Source: Phytopythium helicoides (Eukaryota; Oomycota; Peronosporomycetes; Pythiales; Pythiaceae). From it: DNA of 64,000 bases. Below the pieces are notes generated by a model, which had not been told where the DNA came from, searched no databases, and was given only the letters and a program-made list of their open reading frames with translations. Both the position numbers and the translations under genes were made by a program. Shown piece by piece: positions 1 through 8,913 of the stretch. Numbering within the stretch: the stretch's first letter is position 1; each line of letters begins with the position of its first letter. Location: NCBI GenBank assembly GCA_024867545.1, contig JANFNE010000004.1:1860001-1924000 (forward strand), written 5' to 3'.

Positions 1-23
1 ACCACTCGCCCAGTGCCCAACAG

Positions 24-494
24 ATGACCAAGAGCAAGCGCCACAGCATGTCCGACGCCCAACTCCGCGCCCGCGAAAGCGGCTTTTCGCTTGCAGGTGT
101 TCATCAGGAGAAGCTGCCAGCTTACAATGCACTTATGGACGCCAACCTGCGTCACCATTTCGAGTCTCGCAACCTCCAGTCGCACTTGAGCTCCCTCGGG
201 CTCGTCGACCAGCGAGGGCGTGTTGTGGACCTGGACAAGCATGCGACCAAACTCAGTATCATTGAGCAGGAGTTCCGGCTTGCTGAGCAAGCGGAGCGAC
301 GTCGTGCGCGTGACGAGGACGAAGTGCGTCGACGTGTGCAGCTCAAGCGGCACGGTGCTCTGCACGAGGCTCGGCAGAAGGAGCGTCTGCTGCAGCTCAA
401 GGAGGAGAAGAAGATTGCGCGCGAGATCGTGCAAGCTGCAAAGGGGTACTCGTGTGCTTCACCGTCTTCTGCGTCGGCTGGAAAACGCGTCTAA
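24..494 (+). CDS. Hypothetical coiled-coil protein, 156 aa
   Basis: An uninterrupted frame opens with ATG at 24 and stops at 492-494. The second half is rich in Arg, Glu and Lys in helical spacing (about residues 75-135) and should form a charged coiled coil. The first half carries a compact conserved-looking stretch around RHHFESRNLQSHLSSLGLV. No signal peptide or membrane segment is seen. It converges on the palmitoyltransferase gene, with 116 bp between the two stops. I do not recognise the family. The style resembles small ciliary or flagellar coiled-coil proteins, but that is only an impression. Because the start lies 24 bp from the window edge, an upstream exon cannot be excluded. Confidence 0.55.
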   Translation: MTKSKRHSMSDAQLRARESGFSLAGVHQEKLPAYNALMDANLRHHFESRNLQSHLSSLGLVDQRGRVVDLDKHATKLSIIEQEFRLAEQAERRRARDEDEVRRRVQLKRHGALHEARQKERLLQLKEEKKIAREIVQAAKGYSCASPSSASAGKRV

Positions 495-610
495 AAGCAG
501 AAAACGAGACGAGATGAGAAGATCCATGCAGTATGATATCGATAACAACGGGCTTGACTTCAACTGACGATGAGAACCGGGTACTCGTTTCGATATCTTC
601 TATTTTGACT

Positions 611-2881
611 TTAGTCGCGTACAGTCGTCATCAGTTCCACTTCATCGCCGTGGGCATCTTGCTGCACGTCCTGCGGATCAACAATTACATCCACTTCTTC
701 TTCGTCCTCTCGGTACAACATGTCACCTGCCACCGCATCGTAGTCAACTCTCACGCAACCGCACGCGTCGGAAAAGTTGGCGGCGCAACCATTGTCGAAT
801 GGGTTGTAAAATTCGCCACTTGCCGACTTGAGGTATGGGTACTTGTCCTTGTTGAAAACCTCGTTGGTGGTAAGGTTGCGCCGCACATTGCGGAGCTGAA
901 TCAACAGGAGTGCAGTCGTTGGGCCACCAAACACGACTGCGCACACGACGAGTGCGATGTGGATCGCGTGAAGTAAAAGTATCGTTGAGCGCTTGATGTT
1001 TAGAACTGCTGCCACAGAGGCCCAAGCAGGAGGCCCGAGAGCAAGCGCATCGCTTGAAGACTTTGCCGGAGGGAGAAGCGGAGCGTGTCCAGTGAGAACG
1101 AGTACCGATGCAGCACCGACGCACCAACAAAATATCGTGAGCGATACGAGGAAGTACAGAAAGCTTTGATGGTTGCCGCGTCCGACACAGTTGTTGATCC
1201 ACGGACAGTGATGGTCAAATCGGTCAACACAGCGTCGGCAAGCAGAACAATGCTTGGATCGTAGTGGCTTACGCGTGACGCAGGTAGGGCATGGAACCGC
1301 AACATCTTCCTCAGCTAAAAGCATGAACGCGGGCTCTTTCGACTTGGGCACATACCCCGGGTCCTTCATGCATACATACGTGTACAAAGCACACGTCGTG
1401 ACACACATCGCGATCAATACCGCAGATAGCTGTCCAGTTGGTCTGTTGATAAAGGTCGCGACACCAGGTACCGCAAATACCAGCGACAGAGCCTCGCATC
1501 CCACAACCATGATCCAGAAGAATGCAACAGTAGCACCTTTCCTCGAAGCCCACGCCACGAGTCGGTCGGATACGCCAGCATTCAAAGCTCGCACAGTGTC
1601 AACGTGCCCACCTTGTCGTGCTATATCGAGTGCGGTACGTCCATGCTTGTCCCGTGCCTTGACGGGAGCTCCTTCGAGCACAAGTTGTTTGGCTAAGAAG
1701 GAATCGCCGAGCGCACTTGCGATCATCAGCGCAGTTTGCTGCTCTGAATCGCGGATTTTCTGATCTGCTCCGTACCCTACCAGCAGCATTGCAGTGTACT
1801 GGAAACCTTCGAACACGGCCCAGTGTAATGCAGTGGCGCCTCGAGCATCAGTCTGGTTCACGTCTGCACCGCGATGAAGAAGCAGGCTAACAAAAGCTGC
1901 ATTCCCAGTACTAGCGGCATAGTGCAGCGCTGTCATTCCTGACGAATTTGTAGCTTGTAGCGGTGCGCCAGCGTCCAGTAAGACCCGGGCACACGCAACT
2001 GACGAGCACAGCATGAGTGGTGTTGCGCCATGCTTTGCAGCGCCGCACGGGCTGTCGAGAAACGCCTCGAAGCTCGGTGGGGTCGCCTTGACGAGACAGT
2101 GGTTGGAAGGAGATGGCACCACTTGAGGCAAATACTTAACTCCGACGTTGACGAGGTACTCGACGAGGGTCGGGTGGTCGTAGAGCGCCGCCAAGTGCAG
2201 CGCATTCATCTGATGGCGCGACTCGAGCGTCGTGAGCAGCCGAAACACGCTCAGCGCCACCCGATCCTCCGTGTCGATTGCATGTGGGCTCGTCGGCGCC
2301 TTCCTCTTCCGCGACCTTGCAGGCTCTGCATCTTCTCCGTCGCTCGTCGACGCCGCTTGCAGACTCTGCGCCGCCGCGGCCGCATGCGCGACAGCCATCT
2401 CGATCGCGCTCTGCGCCTGGAAAAAGTCGCCCTTCATGCACGCCGAGCACAGGATCTTGGCCGGCGACGCAAAGTACGCTCGCTGGCTAGCCTCCGACCC
2501 GCTGTCGGCGCTGCGGTCGCTGTTCGTGGGCGAGGACGCCGCCGATCGGTCGCTCGCGGCATTTCCATCATCCTCGTCCTCACTCAGCAGCGCCGCGAGG
2601 TTCCCGCGAGACGGCGACGGGATCCCTCCGCTCGACGACGTCGGGGACGTCACTCCGCCATTGAGCGAGCGGAAGCCCGGCGCGCGGAACGGCGAGAAGC
2701 GCGACGAGCTCGGCGACTCGGCCGCGTACGTCGGCGACAGCAGCTCCGGCTCGCCCGAGGGCCGCGCGGCGGGCGAGAGCGGCGCGGACGCGACTGGCGA
2801 ACGCGGCGGAGACGGCGCGGGGCCCTTGGCGCTCGCGATGAGCGGCGTGAGCTCGTTGGGCGGCGCGCCTGGCGGCTGCAT
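611..2881 (-). CDS. Ankyrin-repeat DHHC palmitoyltransferase
   Basis: This predicts a protein S-acyltransferase of the Akr1/HIP14 type, which transfers palmitate to cysteines of membrane-associated proteins. The N-terminal ~200 residues are Pro/Ser-rich and low complexity. About six ankyrin repeats follow (roughly residues 220-440, with TALHYAA, TALHWAV and TALMIAS cores). Then come a membrane pair, the cysteine-rich domain with the catalytic DHHC (in CVDRFDHHCPWINNCVG) and further membrane spans. The length of about 756 aa suits the family. The frame runs upstream to a GTG at 2941, but no ATG occurs there before a stop, so the ATG at 2881 (Met-Gln-Pro-Pro) is chosen. The active-site tetrad and the flanking zinc-binding cysteines are all present. 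Confidence 0.9.
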   Translation of the reverse strand: MQPPGAPPNELTPLIASAKGPAPSPPRSPVASAPLSPAARPSGEPELLSPTYAAESPSSSRFSPFRAPGFRSLNGGVTSPTSSSGGIPSPSRGNLAALLSEDEDDGNAASDRSAASSPTNSDRSADSGSEASQRAYFASPAKILCSACMKGDFFQAQSAIEMAVAHAAAAAQSLQAASTSDGEDAEPARSRKRKAPTSPHAIDTEDRVALSVFRLLTTLESRHQMNALHLAALYDHPTLVEYLVNVGVKYLPQVVPSPSNHCLVKATPPSFEAFLDSPCGAAKHGATPLMLCSSVACARVLLDAGAPLQATNSSGMTALHYAASTGNAAFVSLLLHRGADVNQTDARGATALHWAVFEGFQYTAMLLVGYGADQKIRDSEQQTALMIASALGDSFLAKQLVLEGAPVKARDKHGRTALDIARQGGHVDTVRALNAGVSDRLVAWASRKGATVAFFWIMVVGCEALSLVFAVPGVATFINRPTGQLSAVLIAMCVTTCALYTYVCMKDPGYVPKSKEPAFMLLAEEDVAVPCPTCVTRKPLRSKHCSACRRCVDRFDHHCPWINNCVGRGNHQSFLYFLVSLTIFCWCVGAASVLVLTGHAPLLPPAKSSSDALALGPPAWASVAAVLNIKRSTILLLHAIHIALVVCAVVFGGPTTALLLIQLRNVRRNLTTNEVFNKDKYPYLKSASGEFYNPFDNGCAANFSDACGCVRVDYDAVAGDMLYREDEEEVDVIVDPQDVQQDAHGDEVELMTTVRD

Positions 2882-3553
2882 GGCCGGCGTCGGGGCTGGT
2901 GCTGGTGGCGGCGGAAGAAAGACTGGCGGTTCGTATGGCACGCCGAGAAAGTGCGGAAGATCGCTCGAATCAGTTGCGATCGGATCGCGATGGGATTTCG
3001 ATAGTGGAGTGGGGGAGCGAGGTCCGATCGGGGTTTCCCTTTGCTCCGATCGGAAGAGAGAGCCACATACAACTAACTACTGTACGCAGTGAAAACGGGA
3101 TCCGATCGCTACAGTAGTGTTCGAAGATCGGCGGTCGAAAAAAGTAGAGCGAGCTCTGTGCTGGACGGTTGCGAGCTCCATGGGGAGGGCTGCAGTGGTT
3201 CTCGACGCGTGGTCGTGGAGCTCTCGCGAGCCAACGAGAACGCAAGAAAATGAGCTTTTTTGCGTGAGGTTGCGGCGCAGATCCTCGCCTCCGCGATCTG
3301 CTCCGATGAATCTCCATGTCTGCGCTTCCGCGCTTTCCCCCCGTGCTAAAACCGCCTAATTCGCCTTCAAGTTGGCTAATTTTCGCTGTTTTAGCAGAGT
3401 GGCACGCGACCCCCCGTCCGCTTGCTCCTCCCCCGTCCCGTCGTTTGCGTGTTTCGCTTGCATGCGAGCTCATAATTGACGTCACTCGGCGATTCGCCCC
3501 CAAGCGCGCGCATCTTCCAGCTCCTTCCAGCCCTCCCCAGCCCTCCAAGCACC
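2882..3553. promoter_or_regulatory. Divergent intergenic region with repeated TCCGATCG
   Basis: This 672-bp interval separates the divergent palmitoyltransferase and aminotransferase genes and should hold both promoters. The 8-mer TCCGATCG occurs at 3023, 3045 and 3101, with a related GATCGGATCG near 2978, so it is clustered close to the palmitoyltransferase start. The copy at 3045 is the perfect palindrome TCCGATCGGA. A TCACTC element at about 3482 lies 70 bp before the aminotransferase ATG and could be its initiator. No coding potential was accepted here. Confidence 0.4.
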
Positions 3554-4736
3554 ATGGCGACGCCTGCCAAGGACGCGGCCGTGTGGGACGAGGCCACGCA
3601 GACGTTCCACGGCGGCCAGGACTGGAAGTTCCTGAGCAACTTCACGGAGGACTTCAGCGTGACGACCAACGGCCTCGGCACGCCCGCGGCCGCGCTGCAG
3701 GCCGCCACGGCCGCCGTGCACACGTGCCATCACTACCCGCCGGCCGACTTCCAGCCCGCTATTAGCCACCTGTCCGAGTTCCTCTGGCCGGGCCACGGCG
3801 CCGAGCACCTGCCGCTGCTGCTCATGGGCAACGGCGCCAGCGAGCTCATTGACCTCGTGATCCGCAGCGTGCGCCGCAGTGGGTGGCGCCCCGGCGGCAC
3901 GCTCACGCAGTACAAGGAGTATGAGCGCTCGAGCAAGGCTGATGGACGCGAGACGCTCGCGTGGGACGACCAGTCGGCCGCGCTCACGTGCCTCGTGAAC
4001 CCGACCAACCCCACGGGCGACTACATGGACGTCGAGGCCATGAAGGCCTACATCGAGAAGCACTGCCCGGACAACCACACGATCATCATCGGTGCGTGCT
4101 GTGTCATGATTGTATGAAGGGAGATCTTGGGCGCCTGCTGACGGACGTGGTGCTTTGGATACTGTAGATGAAAGCATGCAGCCGTGGCTCGGCCCGCACT
4201 GGCGTGAGGACTCGCTCATCCACCAGCGCGAGTGGGTCGCGCAGCTGAGCGCGACGCGCAAGATCGACGTGTGGGTCATGACGAGCTGGACCAAGATCTG
4301 GTCGTGCACGGGTCTGCGCATCGGCAGCGTCGTGGCGCCGTCGCCCGCGCACGCAGCTGCCATCAAGCAGAAGCAGGTGCCGTGGTCGGTCAACTCGATG
4401 GCGCTCGCATTCGTCTCGGCCGTCGTCAAGGACGACGCGTACATGCAGAAGACGTGGGAGGTGACGCCCGTGTGGCGCGCCAACCTCGTGTCGGAGCTCG
4501 CCAAGCGCTTCCCGACGTGGGAGTGCTTCGGCCTCGACTTCCTGTCGTGGGTCTGGGTCGACACCAAGTCGGAGGAGACGTGCGAGGCCGCCGTGGCGCT
4601 CGCCAAGCAGCACGGTGTGCCCGTGCGCAGCGGCAAGCCTGGCTACAACCTGCCGACGTTCTTGCGCATCGCCGTGCGCGATCAGCAGAAGACAGCGGTG
4701 CTGCTGCGCGCCTGGGAGCCGCTCCAGAAGAACTAG
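3554..4736 (+). CDS. Class I/II PLP-dependent aminotransferase (HisC/CobD-like)
   Basis: Two exons, 3554-4091 and 4168-4736, are joined across a 76-bp GT-AG intron (gtgcgt...ctgtag) in phase 1. Joining restores the strand motif TIIIDESMQPW, whose Asp normally contacts the PLP pyridine nitrogen. The joined product is 368 aa. The N-terminal part has NGASELIDLVI (cofactor phosphate region) and CLVNPTNPTGDY. The second exon has SWTKIWSCTGLRIGS, where the Lys is the expected Schiff-base residue and the downstream Arg is conserved. Fold and size fit histidinol-phosphate aminotransferase or threonine-phosphate decarboxylase relatives; the substrate cannot be told from sequence. The ATG at 3554 has the context caccATGG. 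Confidence 0.88.
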
Positions 4737-4875
4737 ACAGACTCCGCGCGCCAGAGCTAGAGCTAGCCCTCCGCCCGACCCAAGTCCATAACGACAGAAC
4801 AGTTGACCAAAGCATTGTGAAAAGCGTCGTGGTTATCATATAGGAAAATGCAGCCGCTTCCCCGCGCTCTTGGGT

Positions 4876-5346
4876 CTACTCGCGGTCGGGCGTGAGGCGG
4901 TGGTCGAGGCGGCGGAACTTGCCCTCCCAGCCGCGCACGACGTCCGCGTACTTCTCGATGAGGTCGTTCTTCTCCGCCAGCTCGGCCTCGAGGTTGAGGA
5001 TCTCGAGCTCGAGCTCGCTCTGCTGCTGCAGCACCGAGGCGCGGTCCATCTCGTCCGTGCCGCCCAGCTCCTCCTCCAGGCTGAGCGCGGCCATGGCGTC
5101 CGTGGCGTCGCCCAGGAAGAGCAGCTCCAGCTGCTTGGCGTGCAGAAAGAACTCCTCGAGCCGCGTCTCGATCTCGAGCGTGTCGGCCGCGTCCTGCTGC
5201 ACCGGGTTCAGCCGGCAGTGCGGCGGGTACTGGATCGGCGGGCACACGAGCGCCAGGCACTTGGCGAACGCCGCGTTCATCTCCGCGAGCGCTGCGGCGC
5301 CCCCAGCGTCGCCAGGAGCCGCCGTCACCTCCGTCTCCTCGGTCAT
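4876..5346 (-). CDS. MED28: Mediator complex subunit 28-like protein
   Basis: The 156-aa product begins at the ATG whose complement is at 5344-5346 (Met-Thr-Glu-Glu); the frame extends further upstream but without a better start. An Ala-rich N-terminus leads to NAAFAKCLALVC. An amphipathic region around RLEEFFLHAKQLELLFLGD follows, then a long helix, AELAEKNDLIEKYADVVRGW. The order FF-L-KQLEL, then E-L-x-K-x-x-L-I-x-K, then W matches the Med28 head-module subunit of Mediator. That subunit bridges transcription factors and RNA polymerase II in the nucleus. Similarity is by helix pattern rather than long identity, so a different small coiled-coil protein remains possible. Confidence 0.6.
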   Translation of the reverse strand: MTEETEVTAAPGDAGGAAALAEMNAAFAKCLALVCPPIQYPPHCRLNPVQQDAADTLEIETRLEEFFLHAKQLELLFLGDATDAMAALSLEEELGGTDEMDRASVLQQQSELELEILNLEAELAEKNDLIEKYADVVRGWEGKFRRLDHRLTPDRE

Positions 5347-5489
5347 TACGGCGCCTTTGCTGGGCTTTTCAGCGACTGGGGGTCTTGGAAGGGATGGAGT
5401 ATGTGCGATTTTTTTCAATTATAGCCACTTCAACACGGTCAAGTTCGTAGCTCCTCGCTTGGGAGATGATGCCGGGGGCGTTAAGGAGC

Positions 5490-6116
5490 TCACCATTGCG
5501 GCCTGGAGCTTGCGTCTAGTGGTGTTGAGCCGTCTGCACCGCTCGAGTCTGGAGCTGCGGCGTCCATGGCGCGGTCGAACGAATCCATGTCCATGTCGTC
5601 GTCGTCGTGGTCCTCCTCGGCCGTGAACGCATCGTCGTCGTCGGTCTCTCCCTCGTCCATGTCTTCCTCTTCCTCCTCCTCCTCGGCATCTTCCTCCTCT
5701 GCGTCTTCGTGGTGTACGCCACTACTATCTGCTCGTTCGTGCAACCCGATGCTGATGCTGTCGGTACTGCTCTCGTCCACCGAGAACTGCGACGGAGGGA
5801 ATGGAGCTCCTCGCCCAGAGCCGATGCTGCTGCCCCTGCCAGGCAGCGAACCCATTGGAAGCTGGCCCCGGATGCCACCGAGCTCGCCTGGACGCGCATG
5901 CTCGCGGTGGAACTTGGCGCCAATCGGCTCGGGAGCAGATCGGTGCACCAGCGCCAGCACCGACGCCGCGAACGCGCGCTCCTCGCGCTCTAGCTGCTCC
6001 ATCTCGAGCGCAAACGCCAGCGGTTCACCCACGCGAGCGCCGCCAGCAGCGCCGTACAGGTCTTCGACTCGCGGAGGAGCCACGGAGGACGCGAACGTCC
6101 ACGCCGCCGTCTCCAT
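5490..6116 (-). CDS. Hypothetical acidic protein, 208 aa
   Basis: The frame opens with ATG at 6116. The first ~60 residues are ordinary and include the helical EMEQLEREERAFAASVLALV. The middle is Gly/Pro/Ser-rich, and residues ~135-185 are a run of Glu and Asp interrupted by Met. No membrane or signal segment is present. Acidic tails of this kind occur in nuclear and chaperone-like proteins, but no family is recognised. The gene lies 143 bp upstream of the Med28-like start on the same strand, so the two could be co-regulated, although separate promoters are expected. Confidence 0.6.
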   Translation of the reverse strand: METAAWTFASSVAPPRVEDLYGAAGGARVGEPLAFALEMEQLEREERAFAASVLALVHRSAPEPIGAKFHREHARPGELGGIRGQLPMGSLPGRGSSIGSGRGAPFPPSQFSVDESSTDSISIGLHERADSSGVHHEDAEEEDAEEEEEEEDMDEGETDDDDAFTAEEDHDDDDMDMDSFDRAMDAAAPDSSGADGSTPLDASSRPQW

Positions 6117-6419
6117 TTGGGGGTCACTAGTCGCTCGGATACTTTGCCGACAGCTCTATACTAGTGATGGGTAGAAACGAGTTCAGAGGAATGGCCATGC
6201 ACGTTTTCGAGCGTGCTGCACATGCATGAATTTGAAGTTTATCGTGATGTAGTTTCGCTGTTGCGCCGCCGTGGACGGCGAGTGCATAATGATAGACGGG
6301 TGGAGAACGCAGTACACACGCACTGGCCGCGTGTTCAAGCCCAGCAGCTTGAAGAGCTGGGCAAGACGGCGGCCGTTAGAATGAAGCTTGAGCCTCGCGA
6401 TTCGACTACTTCCAACTGG

Positions 6420-7637
6420 CTACGCTGCGCTGACCTCTGACGCGGCGACGAATTGGCTAGTGTTGCGACGACCAGAGTGCACGCCGACGCTGTACACTAG
6501 CAGGCTGTGGCAGCGAGCGCACGTATGAGTCTCGGTTGTGTTCAGGTACCCGCACGAGTCGCAGCCGACTCCCGCAACACCAGGCGCCAGCAGAGGCAAG
6601 CCGTTCGCGTACTCACGGCGCACCCCAAGTGCTCTGTCAAGCGACTGCCAGAGCGGCAAAGCCAGCTCACACGGCACATCGCCCGACAAAAGCTGGCGCA
6701 CTGTCACGTTTGGTCCATAGCAGCGCGCGTTCAACGACTTGCGTGTGCAGATGACGCCTCCAGAGAGGCCGATGCCGCCGTAAAGCCCCTTGCTGTGACT
6801 GTACGAGTAGTTTGGCGCGATGCCGGCGCGACCAACGTTAACAGACGCGCTGGCGGCTCGTCCAATAGGCCCGACGGCGATGTCGAGTTCAGAGCCGAGC
6901 TGCACCTGTCCGTTGCGCGTGAATACCTTGACGGCGCTGCGCGAGTTGAGGATGACCATGTAGTGCACGAGCTCTCCGCCGGCCATCATGCCGAAGCCCA
7001 GGCCGCCCGACGCAATGAAGGACGGCGCGGACCATCCGGCGGTGGTTCTCGAGATGATGAATCCCGTGCCAACCTTGCCGGAGAACAGGAAGCCGACCTT
7101 GTAGACCGTGAGGAAGACCAGTCCATAAGCCTCGACGAGCAGCTCGTGCGGTATGGACTGGTCCTTGAGCAGCTTTGGCGAGAAGAACGTGTCGACGACC
7201 TTGGCGGCCGAGGCCATCTCCTTCTGCATCTTGGCGATGGTCTTGGCGTCCATGGCGTGCGCAGGCACCGAGGTCGTGGGCACGGCGACCATGGATCTGG
7301 TCGCGGACGAGGGCGGCGGCGGCATGAACTGCGTCGCGCGACCAGGCGCCCACGAGTTGACGCGGTCGCGGTAGAGGTCCACAGCCCTGGAGGACGTCAC
7401 GGGCAGCGGCTCATGGCGAGAAAAGACCGCTGCGTCCGCCGTGTCGGCGCGCTGTAGCCGCTGGTGCTGCTGCTGCTGGCTGAGGATCATGGCCTTGGTG
7501 GACGGCAGACGCGGCGGCAGCGACCGCTTCTCGGTGGACGTGGACGCCGGCGAACTCGCGCACGTTGACGGACTGGCCGGCTGCTTGGCCGCCATCTGCC
7601 GGTCGACGCCTGGCGCTGGGACTGTCGCGGCCCTCAT
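6420..7637 (-). CDS. SYLF (Ysc84-type) lipid-binding protein with C-terminal zinc ribbon
   Basis: This 405-aa single-exon gene starts with ATG at 7637. The first ~125 residues are low complexity. Residues ~130-335 form a SYLF domain, as in Ysc84/SH3YL1, recognised by GTGFIISRTTAGWSAPSFI, ASGGLGFGMMAGGELVHYM, the SELDIAVGPIGR stretch and YSHSKGLYGGIGLSGG. SYLF domains bind phosphoinositides and some bind actin, so a role at endocytic membranes is expected. The C-terminus carries CDSCGYLNTTETHTCARC, a two-CxxC zinc-ribbon pattern like those in RanBP2-type fingers. No SH3 or FYVE domain is seen, unlike many fungal and animal members. Confidence 0.85.
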   Translation of the reverse strand: MRAATVPAPGVDRQMAAKQPASPSTCASSPASTSTEKRSLPPRLPSTKAMILSQQQQHQRLQRADTADAAVFSRHEPLPVTSSRAVDLYRDRVNSWAPGRATQFMPPPPSSATRSMVAVPTTSVPAHAMDAKTIAKMQKEMASAAKVVDTFFSPKLLKDQSIPHELLVEAYGLVFLTVYKVGFLFSGKVGTGFIISRTTAGWSAPSFIASGGLGFGMMAGGELVHYMVILNSRSAVKVFTRNGQVQLGSELDIAVGPIGRAASASVNVGRAGIAPNYSYSHSKGLYGGIGLSGGVICTRKSLNARCYGPNVTVRQLLSGDVPCELALPLWQSLDRALGVRREYANGLPLLAPGVAGVGCDSCGYLNTTETHTCARCHSLLVYSVGVHSGRRNTSQFVAASEVSAA

Positions 7638-8664
7638 GGCGCTGCTTGTGAGCCTGAACGGAGCTGCGATGGAGACTGCGGCTTGGAGCAGAGGAGCTCT
7701 GCTTCACTATGGCCGGCTGTTTCTCCGACTCCTCAGGGTGGGGCGACGTAATATATGATTATGCTAAATCAATAGGCGGAAGGGTGTTAAGTATGGGAAA
7801 TGGATTTTTTTGTAGTGAGTTGAGGGAGTGGAGGGAGCTGGGTGGCGACTCTATGCGTAGGTGCAAAAGTGCTCATCAGGTCTTGGGCGATGGTGGTGCG
7901 ATCGAAAAAATACATAGCTGGATGGATGGAAGAAAAAGTGGATGGAGCCTGTAGTGATGGCTGATGAGGAGACAAGTCGAGAATGTTGCGGACTTCTCGG
8001 TGGGTGGGTTGCCAAAGCTTCAAGCACGCGATGAAGAGCTCTTTGATTCGCTGGTGACCACGATGAGCATTGAAAAAAAAAAAACTAGTCAGCATGCCAT
8101 GACTCATGGCGATCGCAGCGGGGCTTGCGAGGACTACGGCCACTTCTCGTAGATGGTCGTCATCATCTACACATCTATCAAGAACATCACGCCACGTTTG
8201 GACGCCAGGAGCTTTTCCAGAACTCGAAGCTGTGACAATAGACCACAGAGCTGTCGAGGCGCCTCCGCCGCCATCATGGACCTGCTCAAGGTGCTGCTGA
8301 AGGGCGATGCACGATCCGCAACCTCGAGCTGTGCAAACGAATGAACCGAGGACGGCAGCCGGACGCGTCTGCTTCTTTCTCACGATTTATTTAGTTTAAA
8401 GCGGCGTCGCCGCGCTCGCGCGTCGGCCGTGGTCGTCCTGCGGTCGCCAGTCCTCCCCCACGGCGCAGCCGCTGAGCGCGGGCGACGGCTGCATCAACAC
8501 CGCAACGCGTCGACAGGCCTCAACGTCCTCCGGAAAGCGGCGGCTCCCTGTCCTTCCACGCATCCCCAACAAACGCGTGCGTTCCTACGAGACTCCAGAC
8601 AAGGGGAGCCGACGCCTCTCGATCCTGCAGACGCCAGGCCGCGAGCGAGGGCTGCGCGGCCCGC
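7638..8664. other. Intergenic region, no supported gene
   Basis: The interval between the SYLF gene and QCR8 has an open frame on the minus strand (7787-8383, about 198 codons) that begins only at GTG. It is broken up by a poly-Phe stretch created by the A-run at 8074-8083. It shows no recognisable domain. It could be a decayed gene or the last exon of something spliced, but support is weak. Otherwise I see nothing. Confidence 0.4.
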
Positions 8665-8913
8665 CTAGTCCCAGTGCTCGCGGTGGTGCTCGTCGTTGGC
8701 CTTGACGCCCCACTTGAGCGTGCCGACGAAGAGCAGCGCCGAGGGCAGCAGCACGGCGTAGTTCTCGTTGATCTTGCGCAGCGTCTTGGAGGGGATGGAC
8801 GCGATGAGGCTCTTGACCGGGTGCACCTCGTACGGCGACAGCGTGCGCGTGATGCGGCCCTGCTCCTTGCCGAACTTGAGCCACCACTTGGACAGGAACT
8901 CGGACGGCGGCAT
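8665..8913 (-). CDS. QCR8: Cytochrome bc1 complex subunit 8 (UcrQ family)
   Basis: This is a small 82-aa subunit of mitochondrial complex III. It starts with ATG at 8913. It shows the family order: a short basic N-terminus, ITRTLSPYEVHPVKSLIASI, then one hydrophobic segment AVLLPSALLFVGTLKWG, then a charged C-terminus rich in His and Glu (KANDEHHREHWD). In the complex this subunit has one membrane helix and packs against cytochrome b. Length matches the family's usual 75-95 aa. No intron is needed. Confidence 0.82.
   Translation of the reverse strand: MPPSEFLSKWWLKFGKEQGRITRTLSPYEVHPVKSLIASIPSKTLRKINENYAVLLPSALLFVGTLKWGVKANDEHHREHWD

Noticed and set aside
2030..3004. Arg-rich 324-codon plus-strand frame
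   Set aside because: It is antisense to the palmitoyltransferase N-terminus and has no domain or hydrophobic core.
7787..8383. 198-codon minus-strand frame
   Set aside because: It starts only at GTG, contains a run of Phe from a poly-A tract and has no domain; mentioned in the interval note but not called.
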